From the NCBI GenBank assembly GCA_902464495.1, contig CABQJK010000006.1:1-64000 (forward strand): a stretch of 64,000 nt of DNA, in the 5' to 3' direction. This DNA comes from an uncultured Collinsella sp. GTDB lineage: Bacteria; Actinomycetota; Coriobacteriia; Coriobacteriales; Coriobacteriaceae. The notes beneath the pieces were generated by a model. It was not told where the DNA came from and made no database searches. It worked only from the letters and a program-made list of their open reading frames with translations. The stretch's first letter is position 1. The number at the start of each line of letters is the position of its first letter. The translations under genes were made by a program, and so were the position numbers. Positions 49,563-58,544 of the stretch are shown piece after piece.

Positions 49563-49705
49563 ACTTTGCTGGGGCAACGGGCACCGTAATCTGCGTCATG
49601 TAGGTTGCTGAGGGCGATCCTGCGGACCGCTGCCGTTCCGGAGCGATAAGAGATTCATGTGGAGCAGAGGGACCCCACAACGGGGAGTGTCCCTACTGTG
49701 GTGAT

Positions 49706-49737
49706 TCTTATATACGTTAACATTAACATTAACGTGT
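49706..49737. promoter_or_regulatory. AT-rich repeat before the toxin-antitoxin pair
   Basis: ACGTTAACATTAACATTAAC contains tandem TTAACA units bounded by ACGTTAA / TTAACGT. It is a likely promoter-operator for antitoxin autoregulation, 40 to 60 bp before the antitoxin start. Confidence 0.45.
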
Positions 49738-49775
49738 ATACTGAGCAGTGAAGATATATGTTGAAAGGAGCCGCT

Positions 49776-50168
49776 ATGGTTACCGTCGCGTTTTCGGAAC
49801 TGCGCCAAAACCTTACGCAGGTGGCCGAAAAGGTTGCCAATGAGGGCGAGGAGGTTGTGGTCTTCAAGCGGAGCAAGCCGTTGTTCAAGATTGTGCCGCT
49901 CGACTATCGAGGTCCGGTTGCAGTGGAATATGACGCTGCCCAGGAGCGCGGGGGTGCAAAGCCGACGCACGGCTCGGACAAGCCCAAGCGCGACGTGGGT
50001 ACGATGTGGCATCCCAAGATCACCTGGAAGGAGATTCGCGAAATGCTCGCGGAGGATGAGGATTACCAGGAGTATCTCGATATCGTAGCCAAAATGCCAA
50101 AAGGAACGCCACTCGATATGATGACGGTCGAAGATGAAAAGCGCGTCGCGAGGGAGCGCTACCTATGA
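49776..50168 (+). CDS. Phd/YefM-type antitoxin
   Basis: 130 residues. The N-terminal Phd/YefM fold reads MVTVAFSELRQNLTQVAEKV, followed by GEEVVVFKRSKPLFKIVPLD. The C-terminal 60 residues are charged and probably wrap around the toxin. The gene overlaps the PIN-domain gene by four bases (ATGA). The start was set after AAAGGAGCCGCT; an ATG six codons upstream lies before that RBS. Confidence 0.85.
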   Translation: MVTVAFSELRQNLTQVAEKVANEGEEVVVFKRSKPLFKIVPLDYRGPVAVEYDAAQERGGAKPTHGSDKPKRDVGTMWHPKITWKEIREMLAEDEDYQEYLDIVAKMPKGTPLDMMTVEDEKRVARERYL

Positions 50169-50587
50169 GAGCATTTCTCGATACCAATTTTCTGCTCGAT
50201 TGCGTGCTTCCGGGTCGGCCGGAGCATGGGGCGGCGCAAACCATCAAGGGGCTTGTTGACGTGGGGCTTATCGAGGGCGTTGTTTCGGCCTGTTCTCTCA
50301 AGGACGCGTATTACATTCTCACTAAACAGGCCGGCGAGGCGCGCGCCCGCGAGGTAGTGCGCGACTGCCTTAAGAGCTACTCGCTAGAGCCTCTCGACCA
50401 AGAAGCTTGTTTTACCTCCGCCTATTCCGATGAGCCGGACTTCGAGGACGGCTGTATCCGTGCGATGGCAGAGCGTGCCGGTGTGGACTTTATCATCACG
50501 CGCGATCGCGCCGCTTTTGTACGCTCGACTATCAAGACCTTCTCGCCCGCAGAGTTCATCCGGGCGTTTCCGATCCCGGAGGAGTAA
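50165..50587 (+). CDS. PIN-domain toxin (VapC-like)
   Basis: 140 residues with PIN acidic residues: FLDTNFLLD near residue 4, Glu/Asp in the middle, FEDGCIRAMAERAG and FIITRDRAAF. Such proteins are Mg-dependent ribonucleases, often acting on tRNA or rRNA, held off by the upstream antitoxin. Phd-type antitoxins pair with PIN toxins in several families. Confidence 0.85.
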   Translation: MRAFLDTNFLLDCVLPGRPEHGAAQTIKGLVDVGLIEGVVSACSLKDAYYILTKQAGEARAREVVRDCLKSYSLEPLDQEACFTSAYSDEPDFEDGCIRAMAERAGVDFIITRDRAAFVRSTIKTFSPAEFIRAFPIPEE

Positions 50588-50626
50588 AACCGCCATATCG
50601 GGGACTGTCCTCGACATGGCGGTTCT
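50586..50626 (+). terminator. Terminator of the toxin-antitoxin operon
   Basis: AACCGCCAT / ATGGCGGTT hairpin overlapping the toxin stop codon; only a short T-tract. Confidence 0.65.
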
Positions 50627-50679
50627 CCTGGGGTCGTCGCTGATGATGTCGTCGATGAGGGCGATTTCGCGTCACCCCG

Positions 50680-52026
50680 CTATGCCACCAACTTGTCAAA
50701 GGCCCCACGGCGGTTGAGCACGGTAAAGGCAATCACGCAGATGACCGCCGACAGAATCGATCCGCACGGCGAGGCGATGCCCATGGGAAACAGCGTGTCG
50801 GAATAGGCATTCGACAGCAGCCATGCGCCGGGCACGCGAATGAGCGCCACGGCCAGCACGTTGTGCGCAAAGCCGATGTAGCTCTTGCCGTATGCAGCGA
50901 AAAAGCCGCTAAAGCAAATGTGGATGCCGGCAAAAATCGCGTCGAAAATATAACTGTGCATATAGCCAGTACCGGCGGCGACCACCGCGGGGTCCTTGGC
51001 AAAAAAGCCGATAAACGCCGGTGCCACCAGCCACATTAGCACCGTGATCAGGCAACCGTACACGACCGAGATGGTCATGGCGTCCTTGAGTACCTGACGC
51101 GCGCGGTCGCCCTTGCCCGCTCCGGCGTTTTGCGCCGTGAGTGCGCTGACGGTAGCGCCCATGGAACTCGGCACGATAAACAAAAAGCTGATCATCTTCT
51201 CGACCAAGCCCACGGCGGCGGCATCAACCAGGCCGCGGTGGTTGGCGATGACGGTGATGAACATAAACGCCACCTGGATGCAGCCGTCCTGCACGGCTAC
51301 GGGCACGCCGATCTTAAGGATGCTGCCGAGCACCTTGCGCTGGGGGCGCAGGTCGCTGCGCTTGAGGTGAATGTGCGTACGGCGGCTCTTGAGCCACACG
51401 AGCGCGAGAGCCACGCTCGCCGTCTGCGCGATGACTGTGCCGAGCGCCGCGCCTACGGGGCCGAGCCCCATGTGGCCGATAAACAGAAAGTCGAGCGCGA
51501 TGTTGATGATGCATGCCACGCCAATCACGTACATGGGCGAGCGCGAATCGCCTAGGCCGCGAAAGATGGCCGAGAGGATGTTGTACGCGGCGATAAAGGG
51601 AATGCCCATAAAGCAGATACGCAGGTAGGCGGCAGTTCCTTCGACCGCTTCGGCCGGCGTGCCAATAAGCGCCACAATGTGCGGACACAGTGCGAGCAGG
51701 ACAGCGGCCAGCACCACCGAGATACCCATAAAGAGCGTGATGGTGTTGCCGATGGCGGCTTCGGCGCGGTCGAAGCGGCGCGAACCCACGGCGTGGCCGA
51801 CGATGACCGTCGTTCCCATGGCCAGGCCCACGAGCGTCACGGTAATGATATAGAGCGTCTGCGCGCCGTTGCCCACGGCGGTGATGCCGGCGGCACCGCT
51901 AAACTGTCCCATCATGTACAGGTCGGCCATGCCGTAGAGCATCTGCAAAAAGTACGAGAGCATATAGGGCAGGGCAAAGACCGCGATGGTCTTGAGGACA
52001 TTGCCGCGTGTGAGGTCGTGTTCCAT
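50680..52026 (-). CDS. MATE-family efflux transporter
   Basis: 448 residues with about 12 transmembrane helices in two related halves. Typical motifs are ALPYMLSYFLQMLYGMADLYMMGQFSG, GMGTTVIVGHAVGS-like loops and LVEKMISFLFIVPSSMGATVSALTAQNAGAG. It likely exports cationic drugs or metabolites with H+ or Na+. It is divergent from the ABC exporter genes. The RBS is weak (GAAAGCG), so the start at MEHDLTRGN rests on family alignment. Confidence 0.9.
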   Translation of the reverse strand: MEHDLTRGNVLKTIAVFALPYMLSYFLQMLYGMADLYMMGQFSGAAGITAVGNGAQTLYIITVTLVGLAMGTTVIVGHAVGSRRFDRAEAAIGNTITLFMGISVVLAAVLLALCPHIVALIGTPAEAVEGTAAYLRICFMGIPFIAAYNILSAIFRGLGDSRSPMYVIGVACIINIALDFLFIGHMGLGPVGAALGTVIAQTASVALALVWLKSRRTHIHLKRSDLRPQRKVLGSILKIGVPVAVQDGCIQVAFMFITVIANHRGLVDAAAVGLVEKMISFLFIVPSSMGATVSALTAQNAGAGKGDRARQVLKDAMTISVVYGCLITVLMWLVAPAFIGFFAKDPAVVAAGTGYMHSYIFDAIFAGIHICFSGFFAAYGKSYIGFAHNVLAVALIRVPGAWLLSNAYSDTLFPMGIASPCGSILSAVICVIAFTVLNRRGAFDKLVA

Positions 52027-52287
52027 GGGCGGGGCGCTTTCTGGCTTAGATCGTTTACGTACCAGTGTAGTGAAAACCCTACAACGATTGTAGAGTCAAG
52101 ATTTGTGTTGGCAGCGGGGCGAAAAGGTCACGCTCGCGTTCATTTCCAATTGAATACGGACATGCGCCCTGTGAGCATGGCGCCTGCACCAGTCTTGCAG
52201 AAATCGATTTCGGAACACTTGACACTATCGCTCGGCGCGCAATAATACGTGCGTTTGCGAACAATGTTTGATGGGGGATGAAGCTGC
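52027..52287. other. Divergent gap MATE/ABC exporter
   Basis: 261 bp with AT-richer stretches; GAAATCGATTTC (52200-52211) is a perfect 12-bp palindrome resembling but not matching the KDG operator. No other clear element. Confidence 0.4.
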
Positions 52288-54108
52288 GTGCGCAATCTCA
52301 AAATCCTGTTTTCTTGCCTGGGGGCATACCGTCGCGATGCCATACTCGGCGTGCTCTTTGTGACGGCCGAGACGGCGCTCGAGCTGTTTATCCCGGTCAT
52401 CATGGCAAATATCATCGATGTGGGCGTGCCCGCGGGCGATATCAACTACATGCTGTTGCAGGGCACGTATATGTTGGTATGCGCCGCATTTTCGCTGGTA
52501 CTTGGCTTGGGCTATGCACGCACGTCTGCTCGCGTCGCCTCGGGGCTGGGCGCTAACTTGCGCGAGGCCGAGTATCGCAAGATCCAGACGCTCGCTTTTG
52601 GCAATCTGGATAACTACGACGCCAGCTCGCTCGTCACCCGCATGACTACCGATATCACCGTCATCCAAAATGCCATCGGCAATGGCTTTCGCCCCATGGT
52701 GCGCGGTCCCGTGACGCTCATCGTCGGCTTGGTCTATGCGCTGGTGCTGTCGCGTCCGCTCGCCACCGTTTTCGCGATCATCCTGCCGGTGCTGGCGATC
52801 GTGCTGGGCGTTATCACCTATCGCGTCAGTCCGCTCTACCGCCAGCTGCAGACCTCGATGGACCATCTCAACGGTGTGGTGCAGGAGGACCTCACCGCCG
52901 TGCGCGCCGTCAAGGCGTACGTGCGTGCCGAGCACGAGGAGGCCAAGTTCGACGCCGTCAATACCGAGCTCGCACATACGGCGACGAAGACCTTCGGCAA
53001 CGCCGTGCTCAACCTGCCGGTGTTCCAACTCTCGATGTACGTGGCTGCGCTCTCGATTCTGTGGATTGGCGGCCGCATGATCATCGAAGGTCGCTTGGGC
53101 GTGGGCTCGCTCACGGGCTTTATGAGCTACGTGCTGCTGATCATGAACTCGCTCATGATGATCTCCAACGTGTTTTTGCTGCTCACCCGCGCACTTGCCA
53201 GCGTGGAGCGCATCTCGCGGGTGCTCGACGAGCGTTCGCTTATTCAAGCGCCCGACGCTGCCGCTGCCGTGCACGAGGTGGCCGACGGAGGCATCGAGTT
53301 TCGCGACGTGTCGTTTAAGTACCGCGCGGATGCTGCCGAGGATGTGCTCGAGCATATTGACCTTTGCATTGAGGCGGGCTCCACGGTGGGCGTGCTCGGC
53401 GGCACGGGCTCGGGCAAGAGTTCGCTTGTGCAGCTAATCGCGCGCCTGTACGACGCGACCGAAGGCGCCGTACTCGTGGGCGGACGCGATGTGCGCGATT
53501 ACGACCTGGTTGCCCTGCGCGATGCCGTGGGTATCGTGCTGCAAAAGAACGTGCTGTTTACGGGTACCGTGCGCGAGAACCTGCAGTGGGGCGCGCCCGA
53601 TGCCACCGACGAGGAGCTCCTGCGTGCCTGCCGGGCGGCATGCGTGGACGAGTTCCTTGATCGCATCGGCGGCCTTGACGGCTATCTGGGCCAGGGCGGT
53701 GCCGGTGTTTCGGGTGGCCAGAAGCAGCGTCTGTGCATTGCGCGCACGCTGCTCAAACATCCGCGCGTGCTCATTTTTGACGACTCCACCAGCGCGGTCG
53801 ATATGGCGACCGACGCCAAGATCCGCGAGCACATCGCGCAGATTCCCGACACGACCGTGATCATCATCGCCCAGCGCATCGCGAGCGTGATGGATGCAGA
53901 TCGCATTATTGTGTTGGACGACGGCCGCGTCCACGGCGTGGGCACGCATGAGGAGCTGCTGGCGGGCGATAGCATCTACCAGGAGATTTACGCCTCGCAG
54001 ATGGAATTTGCAGGGGATGCTGGCGTCGTGGATGGCGCAAATGATCCGTTTTCCGCCGGCCCCAACGAATCAATTCAAGCCACGGAAGGGGGTGAGCGCC
54101 ATGCCTAA
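52288..54108 (+). CDS. ABC exporter half-transporter, degenerate-site subunit
   Basis: 606 residues: a six-helix membrane domain (about residues 10-310) and a nucleotide-binding domain with Walker A GGTGSGKSSL and signature VSGGQ. Its Walker B is VLIFDDSTS (Asp instead of catalytic Glu) and its switch residue is Gln (IIIAQRIAS), so its own ATP site should be catalytically impaired. It overlaps the next half-transporter gene by eight bases, and the two should form a heterodimer like BmrCD or TM287/288. The GTG start follows GGGGGATGAAGCTGC. The substrate is unknown. Confidence 0.9.
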   Translation: MRNLKILFSCLGAYRRDAILGVLFVTAETALELFIPVIMANIIDVGVPAGDINYMLLQGTYMLVCAAFSLVLGLGYARTSARVASGLGANLREAEYRKIQTLAFGNLDNYDASSLVTRMTTDITVIQNAIGNGFRPMVRGPVTLIVGLVYALVLSRPLATVFAIILPVLAIVLGVITYRVSPLYRQLQTSMDHLNGVVQEDLTAVRAVKAYVRAEHEEAKFDAVNTELAHTATKTFGNAVLNLPVFQLSMYVAALSILWIGGRMIIEGRLGVGSLTGFMSYVLLIMNSLMMISNVFLLLTRALASVERISRVLDERSLIQAPDAAAAVHEVADGGIEFRDVSFKYRADAAEDVLEHIDLCIEAGSTVGVLGGTGSGKSSLVQLIARLYDATEGAVLVGGRDVRDYDLVALRDAVGIVLQKNVLFTGTVRENLQWGAPDATDEELLRACRAACVDEFLDRIGGLDGYLGQGGAGVSGGQKQRLCIARTLLKHPRVLIFDDSTSAVDMATDAKIREHIAQIPDTTVIIIAQRIASVMDADRIIVLDDGRVHGVGTHEELLAGDSIYQEIYASQMEFAGDAGVVDGANDPFSAGPNESIQATEGGERHA

Positions 54109-55999
54109 GACATCCGCTCAGGCCCGTCCCGCCAATCTGGCGCAGACGCTTCGCCGCCTGCTCTCCTACATGGGGCATGCCAAGTTCTCGCTGCTCGCAG
54201 TGGGTGTGCTTGCCTCTGTGGCCGCCATCGCAAGCCTTGCCGGTACCTACATGGTGCGCCCCATCGTCAACGGTTTGGCAACGGGCGGCGAGGAACTGCT
54301 CGCCAGGCAGGTTATCTTTACCGCTGCCATCTACGCCGCGGGCGTGCTCTCGGCTCTGGGCTACTCGCAGATCATGGTGCGCGCAGCCCAGCGCGTGGTG
54401 TCCGACATTCGCCGCGACCTGTTCGCGCATATCCAGACGCTGCCGCTCAGCTATTTCGACAGCACGCGCTCGGGCGACATCATGAGCTTCTTCACCAACG
54501 ATGTCGACACGGTCTCCGAGGCACTCAACAACAGCTTTGCCAACGTGATTCAGGCGACCATCCAGGTCATCGGCACCACGGCCATGCTCATCATCCTCAA
54601 CTGGCAGCTCACGGTTATCACGCTCGTGTGCGACGCGGCCATTGTGCTGTACGCGCGCTATTCGGGTATTCGTTCCAAGCGTTTCTTTGCCGCCCAGCAG
54701 GCATCCCTCGGCGACTTGGACGGATATGTCGAGGAGATGGTCTCGGGCCAAAAGGTCATCAAGGTCTTTAACCACGAGCAGGCTAACGTTGCCGGTTTTG
54801 ACGCGCGTAACCAGGAGCTGCGCCGCACCGGTGGCGCCGCGCAGGCCTACGCCAACTCCATGGTGCCCATGACCGTGGTGATCGGGTATGCCAACTACGC
54901 AATCGTTGCGGTGGCGGGCGGCATGCTCTGCATCAAGGGACTCGCCGACGTGGGCGCGCTCGCGAGCTACCTGGTCTTTGTACGTCAGGCGGCCATGCCC
55001 ATCAACCAGTTCACGCAGCTGGGCAACTTCTTGCTCAACGCGCTGGCCGGTGCCGAGCGCCTGTTTGCCGCCATGGACCTTAAGCCCGAGGTTGACGAGG
55101 GCTGCGTGGAGCTGGTGCAGACGGGCGAGTCCGCATGGGCGTGGAAGATTCCCGAGGGCCGCGGCGTGGGCACGTACGGGCATTTGCACGACGTGGCCTC
55201 GGTCGACGATGCGGGTCGAGCGGTGGCGGCCGACGGTACCGAGCTTGTTACCGGCCTCGTGCCGCTTGCCGGCGACGTGCGCTTCCATGCCGTGGACTTT
55301 TCCTACGTGCCGGGCACCCGTGTGCTCACGGACCTCAACCTGTTTGCCAAGCCGGGGCAGAAGATCGCTTTTGTGGGTTCGACAGGCGCCGGAAAGACGA
55401 CTATCACCAACCTCATCAATCGATTCTACGAGGTCGATGACGGCGAGATCACGTACGACGGCATTGACGTCAAGCACATCACCAAGGCCAGCCTGCGCGG
55501 GTCGCTCGGCATTGTGCTGCAGGATACGCACCTGTTTAGCGGCACCATTGCGCAGAACATCCGCTTTGGCAAGCTCGACGCGACCGACGAGGAGGTGCGC
55601 GCCGCCGCCGAGGCCGCCTGCGCTGACTCGTTTATCCGTCGCCTGCCTAGAGGGTACGATACGCCGGTCACGGCCGATGGCGCCAACCTGTCGCAGGGCC
55701 AGCGCCAGCTGCTCGCCATCGCGCGCGTTGCCGTGGCCGATCCGCCGGTGCTCATCTTGGACGAGGCCACTTCGAGCATCGACACGCGCACCGAAAAGCT
55801 CATCGAGCGCGGCATGGACCGCATCATGCGCGGCCGCACCACGTTTATGATCGCGCACCGCCTGTCCACCGTCCGCGACGCCGACGCGATCATGGTCCTC
55901 GAACACGGCCGCATCATCGAACGCGGCACCCACGAGGAGCTCCTCGCCCAGCACGGCGAGTACTGGCAGTTGGCGCATGGCTTGAAAGAGCTGGACTAA
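54101..55999 (+). CDS. ABC exporter half-transporter, canonical-site subunit
   Basis: 632 residues with the same layout. Walker A GSTGAGKTTI, Walker B VLILDEATSSID, switch IAHRLSTV, so this subunit supplies the working Walker sites, while its signature reads LSQGQ (non-canonical). Between the membrane and ATPase domains is a roughly 60-residue insertion (about residues 330-390, ESAWAWKIPEGRGVG). The start at MPKTSAQARPAN follows GGAAGGGGGTGAG and overlaps the previous gene. Confidence 0.92.
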   Translation: MPKTSAQARPANLAQTLRRLLSYMGHAKFSLLAVGVLASVAAIASLAGTYMVRPIVNGLATGGEELLARQVIFTAAIYAAGVLSALGYSQIMVRAAQRVVSDIRRDLFAHIQTLPLSYFDSTRSGDIMSFFTNDVDTVSEALNNSFANVIQATIQVIGTTAMLIILNWQLTVITLVCDAAIVLYARYSGIRSKRFFAAQQASLGDLDGYVEEMVSGQKVIKVFNHEQANVAGFDARNQELRRTGGAAQAYANSMVPMTVVIGYANYAIVAVAGGMLCIKGLADVGALASYLVFVRQAAMPINQFTQLGNFLLNALAGAERLFAAMDLKPEVDEGCVELVQTGESAWAWKIPEGRGVGTYGHLHDVASVDDAGRAVAADGTELVTGLVPLAGDVRFHAVDFSYVPGTRVLTDLNLFAKPGQKIAFVGSTGAGKTTITNLINRFYEVDDGEITYDGIDVKHITKASLRGSLGIVLQDTHLFSGTIAQNIRFGKLDATDEEVRAAAEAACADSFIRRLPRGYDTPVTADGANLSQGQRQLLAIARVAVADPPVLILDEATSSIDTRTEKLIERGMDRIMRGRTTFMIAHRLSTVRDADAIMVLEHGRIIERGTHEELLAQHGEYWQLAHGLKELD

Positions 56000-56047
56000 C
56001 CCGTTCGGGCACGGTACTTTGGCTTTCCGCGCCCCTTACCCCGTCTC

Positions 56048-56112
56048 AAACCGTCCCAACATTCGACGTTTTTTTCGATTTTGAGAAAAAGCATCGAATG
56101 TTGGGACGGTTT
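56048..56112. repeat. REP-like palindrome, family C copy 1
   Basis: AAACCGTCCCAACATTCGA (56048-56066) / exact complement (56094-56112). An identical pair is at 57288-57352 and a diverged one at 61466-61530. Confidence 0.85.
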
Positions 56113-56212
56113 TTCTGCTGCTCGATCGGGTGGAATTGCTTTCTCGTGCACGAAGGTGTGCGAATCCGCGAGCAGGGGAATAAGGTTGGTTATCCGACCC
56201 ATTGGAGGGCTC

Positions 56213-57250
56213 ATGGACCTGCCGATCGTCCTGTCCCATAAGACTGCCTGGCTGTACCACAACGTGGCGCGCCCATCTGAGCCGCTTTCGCGAGCAGGCA
56301 GTCTATACGATGAGGACTCGATTGCTAACGAGGCGCAGTCAACCGCGGACCTGCCCAAACTGGGGTTAGATGCCAAGGGGCTGAGAATATCTACGGCGGT
56401 CGAGATCGTTGCCGACTATCTGGCCTCACTTGGCATCCCGCATGAGGAGCTCGATCGTATCGACACGCTGGTCAGCTTCGATTTTGAACGCTCTCGGCCG
56501 GCGGGTCTCCGACGCCACGTGTTTGGGGCGCCCATACCTTCGGACCATCTTATCGAGGTGGCAGAGGGTCTCTTGGTGGTTGATGAGGCCATGTGCTTTG
56601 TCCAGGCGGGCTCGTGGATGAGTGAACCCGAACAGCTGGAATATGGGTATGAAATCTGCGCCCGATACCATTTGAATCATTTGTCGTCAGGCGATTATAT
56701 CGAGATGGGGCAGAGGTATACCGTTGCCGACTTGATCGCTTATTGCGATGAGAACCGATCTCGTCAGGGGGCTACACGTGCGGCTGCCGTGCTCAAACGC
56801 GTGCACGATGGTGCGCGGTCGCCCATGGAGACGGCCACCGCAATCATGGTCGTAGCAAAACGTTCCCAAGGCGGGCTGGGATACGCCAAGATCGAGCTCA
56901 ACCATCGGGTCGATGTTCCCAACGAGTTCAAATATCTCGCTAAGGCTGGGTATTTCGAGATCGATGTATATGCACCCGCGAGCGGTACGGGGATTGAATA
57001 CAACGGCTCGGACCATCTTGATAAGCAACGCAGTGCGTCGGACGCGGAGCGTATGACCGTGCTGAGCGCGCTGGGCTTTAAGATGATCGTCCTCACCGGG
57101 ACCCAGTTTGCCCACCAGCTGCAATTGCATCGGGCGATGAATGCCATTGCGCTCGCTATGGGTCTTAAGTGCGACCGAAGCGAAGCGTTTCAGAAGCGGC
57201 AGAACGATCTGCGAGAATTCGTGATTCGGCACTGGAATGGCGGCCTCTAG
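56213..57250 (+). CDS. Protein with a C-terminal PD-(D/E)XK nuclease-like (DUF559-type) region
   Basis: 345 residues. The C-terminal third has EIDVYAPASGTGIEYNGSDHLDKQ, then SDAERMTVLSALGFKMIVLTGTQF. The spacing (Asp, later Glu-x-Asn-Gly-x-x-His, Asp-x-x-Arg, Leu-Gly) is like DUF559/Vsr-type endonuclease folds. The N-terminal two thirds resemble nothing I can name. There is no partner methylase. It is enclosed by two identical family C palindromes 1.2 kb apart. The start was set at MDLPIVLSHKTAW (RBS GGAGGGC). The function is unknown; a mobile or defence role is possible. Confidence 0.55.
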   Translation: MDLPIVLSHKTAWLYHNVARPSEPLSRAGSLYDEDSIANEAQSTADLPKLGLDAKGLRISTAVEIVADYLASLGIPHEELDRIDTLVSFDFERSRPAGLRRHVFGAPIPSDHLIEVAEGLLVVDEAMCFVQAGSWMSEPEQLEYGYEICARYHLNHLSSGDYIEMGQRYTVADLIAYCDENRSRQGATRAAAVLKRVHDGARSPMETATAIMVVAKRSQGGLGYAKIELNHRVDVPNEFKYLAKAGYFEIDVYAPASGTGIEYNGSDHLDKQRSASDAERMTVLSALGFKMIVLTGTQFAHQLQLHRAMNAIALAMGLKCDRSEAFQKRQNDLREFVIRHWNGGL

Positions 57251-57287
57251 GGGCGTCTGGCTTGTCTTCCGAGCTTTGCGAACACCT

Positions 57288-57352
57288 AAACCGTCCCAAC
57301 ATTCGACGTTTTTTGCCAATATCGGGAAAAGCATCGAATGTTGGGACGGTTT
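57288..57352. repeat. REP-like palindrome, family C copy 2
   Basis: Same 19-bp arms as copy 1 (57288-57306 / 57334-57352), located 38 bp after the nuclease-like gene. Confidence 0.85.
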
Positions 57353-57484
57353 GAATGCTGAGGATGGGCTTGGAAAGTCCGTTTTGCTCGAAGCGACCTG
57401 TCCTGTCGTACGGGTGTCGGCATGATTCTCCCGTGGGGTATTATGTTTTCCGAAGAATAAAACGCTGCGCGAGGGGAGGATTGC

Positions 57485-58540
57485 GTGGACGAGCGCACGC
57501 AACATGACGGTTTTGGCCGCGATATCAACTACCTGCGCATTGCCGTGACCGACAAGTGCAATTTTCGCTGCATCTACTGTATGCCCGCCGACGGCGTGGC
57601 GCCGCGCGCACACGATGAGCTGCTCAGTGCCGAGGAAATCGCCCGTTTTGTGCGTCTGGTGGCGGGGGAGGGCATTCGCCGCGTGCGCCTGACGGGTGGC
57701 GAGCCACTGGTCAGCCGCCGCATTATCCCGCTCATTCGCGACATCCGCGCGATCCCGCAGATCGAGGACATCTCGCTCACCACCAACGGCGCGCTGCTGC
57801 CCAAGCTGGCGCCGCAGCTCAAAGACGCCGGGCTCGACCGCGTCAACATTTCGCTCGACACGCTCGACCCCACACTCTTTGGAAAGATCACGCGCCTGGG
57901 CCGGCTCGAGCAAACCATGATCGGCATCGATGCGGCGCTTGCTTGGGGCTTTGAGCCCGTTAAGGTCAACTGCGTGGTCGTCCGCCGCCTCAACCAGGAC
58001 GTGGCGGCTCTCGCGCGGCTGACCGTTGACCGCCCCATTCACCTGCGCTTTATCGAATACATGCCCATTGGCGACGAACACACGAGCTCGCATTGCGCTG
58101 TGGACCCGCATGCGCCCACGCTCAATCCCGAGCTGTGGGATGCGAGCGACACCGTACCGAGCGACGAGCTGCGGGCACGCATCAATGTCGGCGCCGCCGC
58201 AGCTGGCCTGGGCGAGCTTGAGCCACTCGATATCAACGACGCTCCTGCCGGCGCGGGCCCTGCGCGCTATTGGCGCTTTCCGGGTGCGGCGGGCACGGTC
58301 GGCTTCATTAGTGCCATGTCCAACCATTTTTGCGCGAGCTGCAACCGTCTGCGCCTGACGGCGGACGGCAGCGTGCGCCCCTGTCTGTTCAGCGATGCCG
58401 AGTATTCGGTTCGCGAGGCGCTGCGCCGCGGTGATGATATGCAGGTACTTTCGATTTGGCGCGATGCCGTGGCCCACAAACCGCAGGAACACGCGATAAT
58501 TGAGGGCACGCAACGATTTATGTCCCAAATCGGAGGATGA
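57485..58540 (+). CDS. moaA: GTP 3',8-cyclase MoaA
   Basis: 351 residues, radical SAM: N-terminal CNFRCIYC cluster, TGGEPL, C-terminal second cluster CASCNRLRL with a later Cys (PCLFS), and the conserved C-terminal Gly-Gly (QIGG). It begins molybdopterin synthesis from GTP. The start is GTG with GAGGGGAGGA upstream. moaC-mobB follows after four bases. A molybdo-enzyme is not in the window. Confidence 0.94.
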   Translation: MDERTQHDGFGRDINYLRIAVTDKCNFRCIYCMPADGVAPRAHDELLSAEEIARFVRLVAGEGIRRVRLTGGEPLVSRRIIPLIRDIRAIPQIEDISLTTNGALLPKLAPQLKDAGLDRVNISLDTLDPTLFGKITRLGRLEQTMIGIDAALAWGFEPVKVNCVVVRRLNQDVAALARLTVDRPIHLRFIEYMPIGDEHTSSHCAVDPHAPTLNPELWDASDTVPSDELRARINVGAAAAGLGELEPLDINDAPAGAGPARYWRFPGAAGTVGFISAMSNHFCASCNRLRLTADGSVRPCLFSDAEYSVREALRRGDDMQVLSIWRDAVAHKPQEHAIIEGTQRFMSQIGG

Positions 58541-58544
58541 TCAT

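Noticed and set aside
52199..52213. GAAATCGATTTC as another KDG operator
   Set aside because: A perfect palindrome but with CGA in place of the CGG/CCG centre, and it precedes an unrelated ABC exporter. It could be chance.
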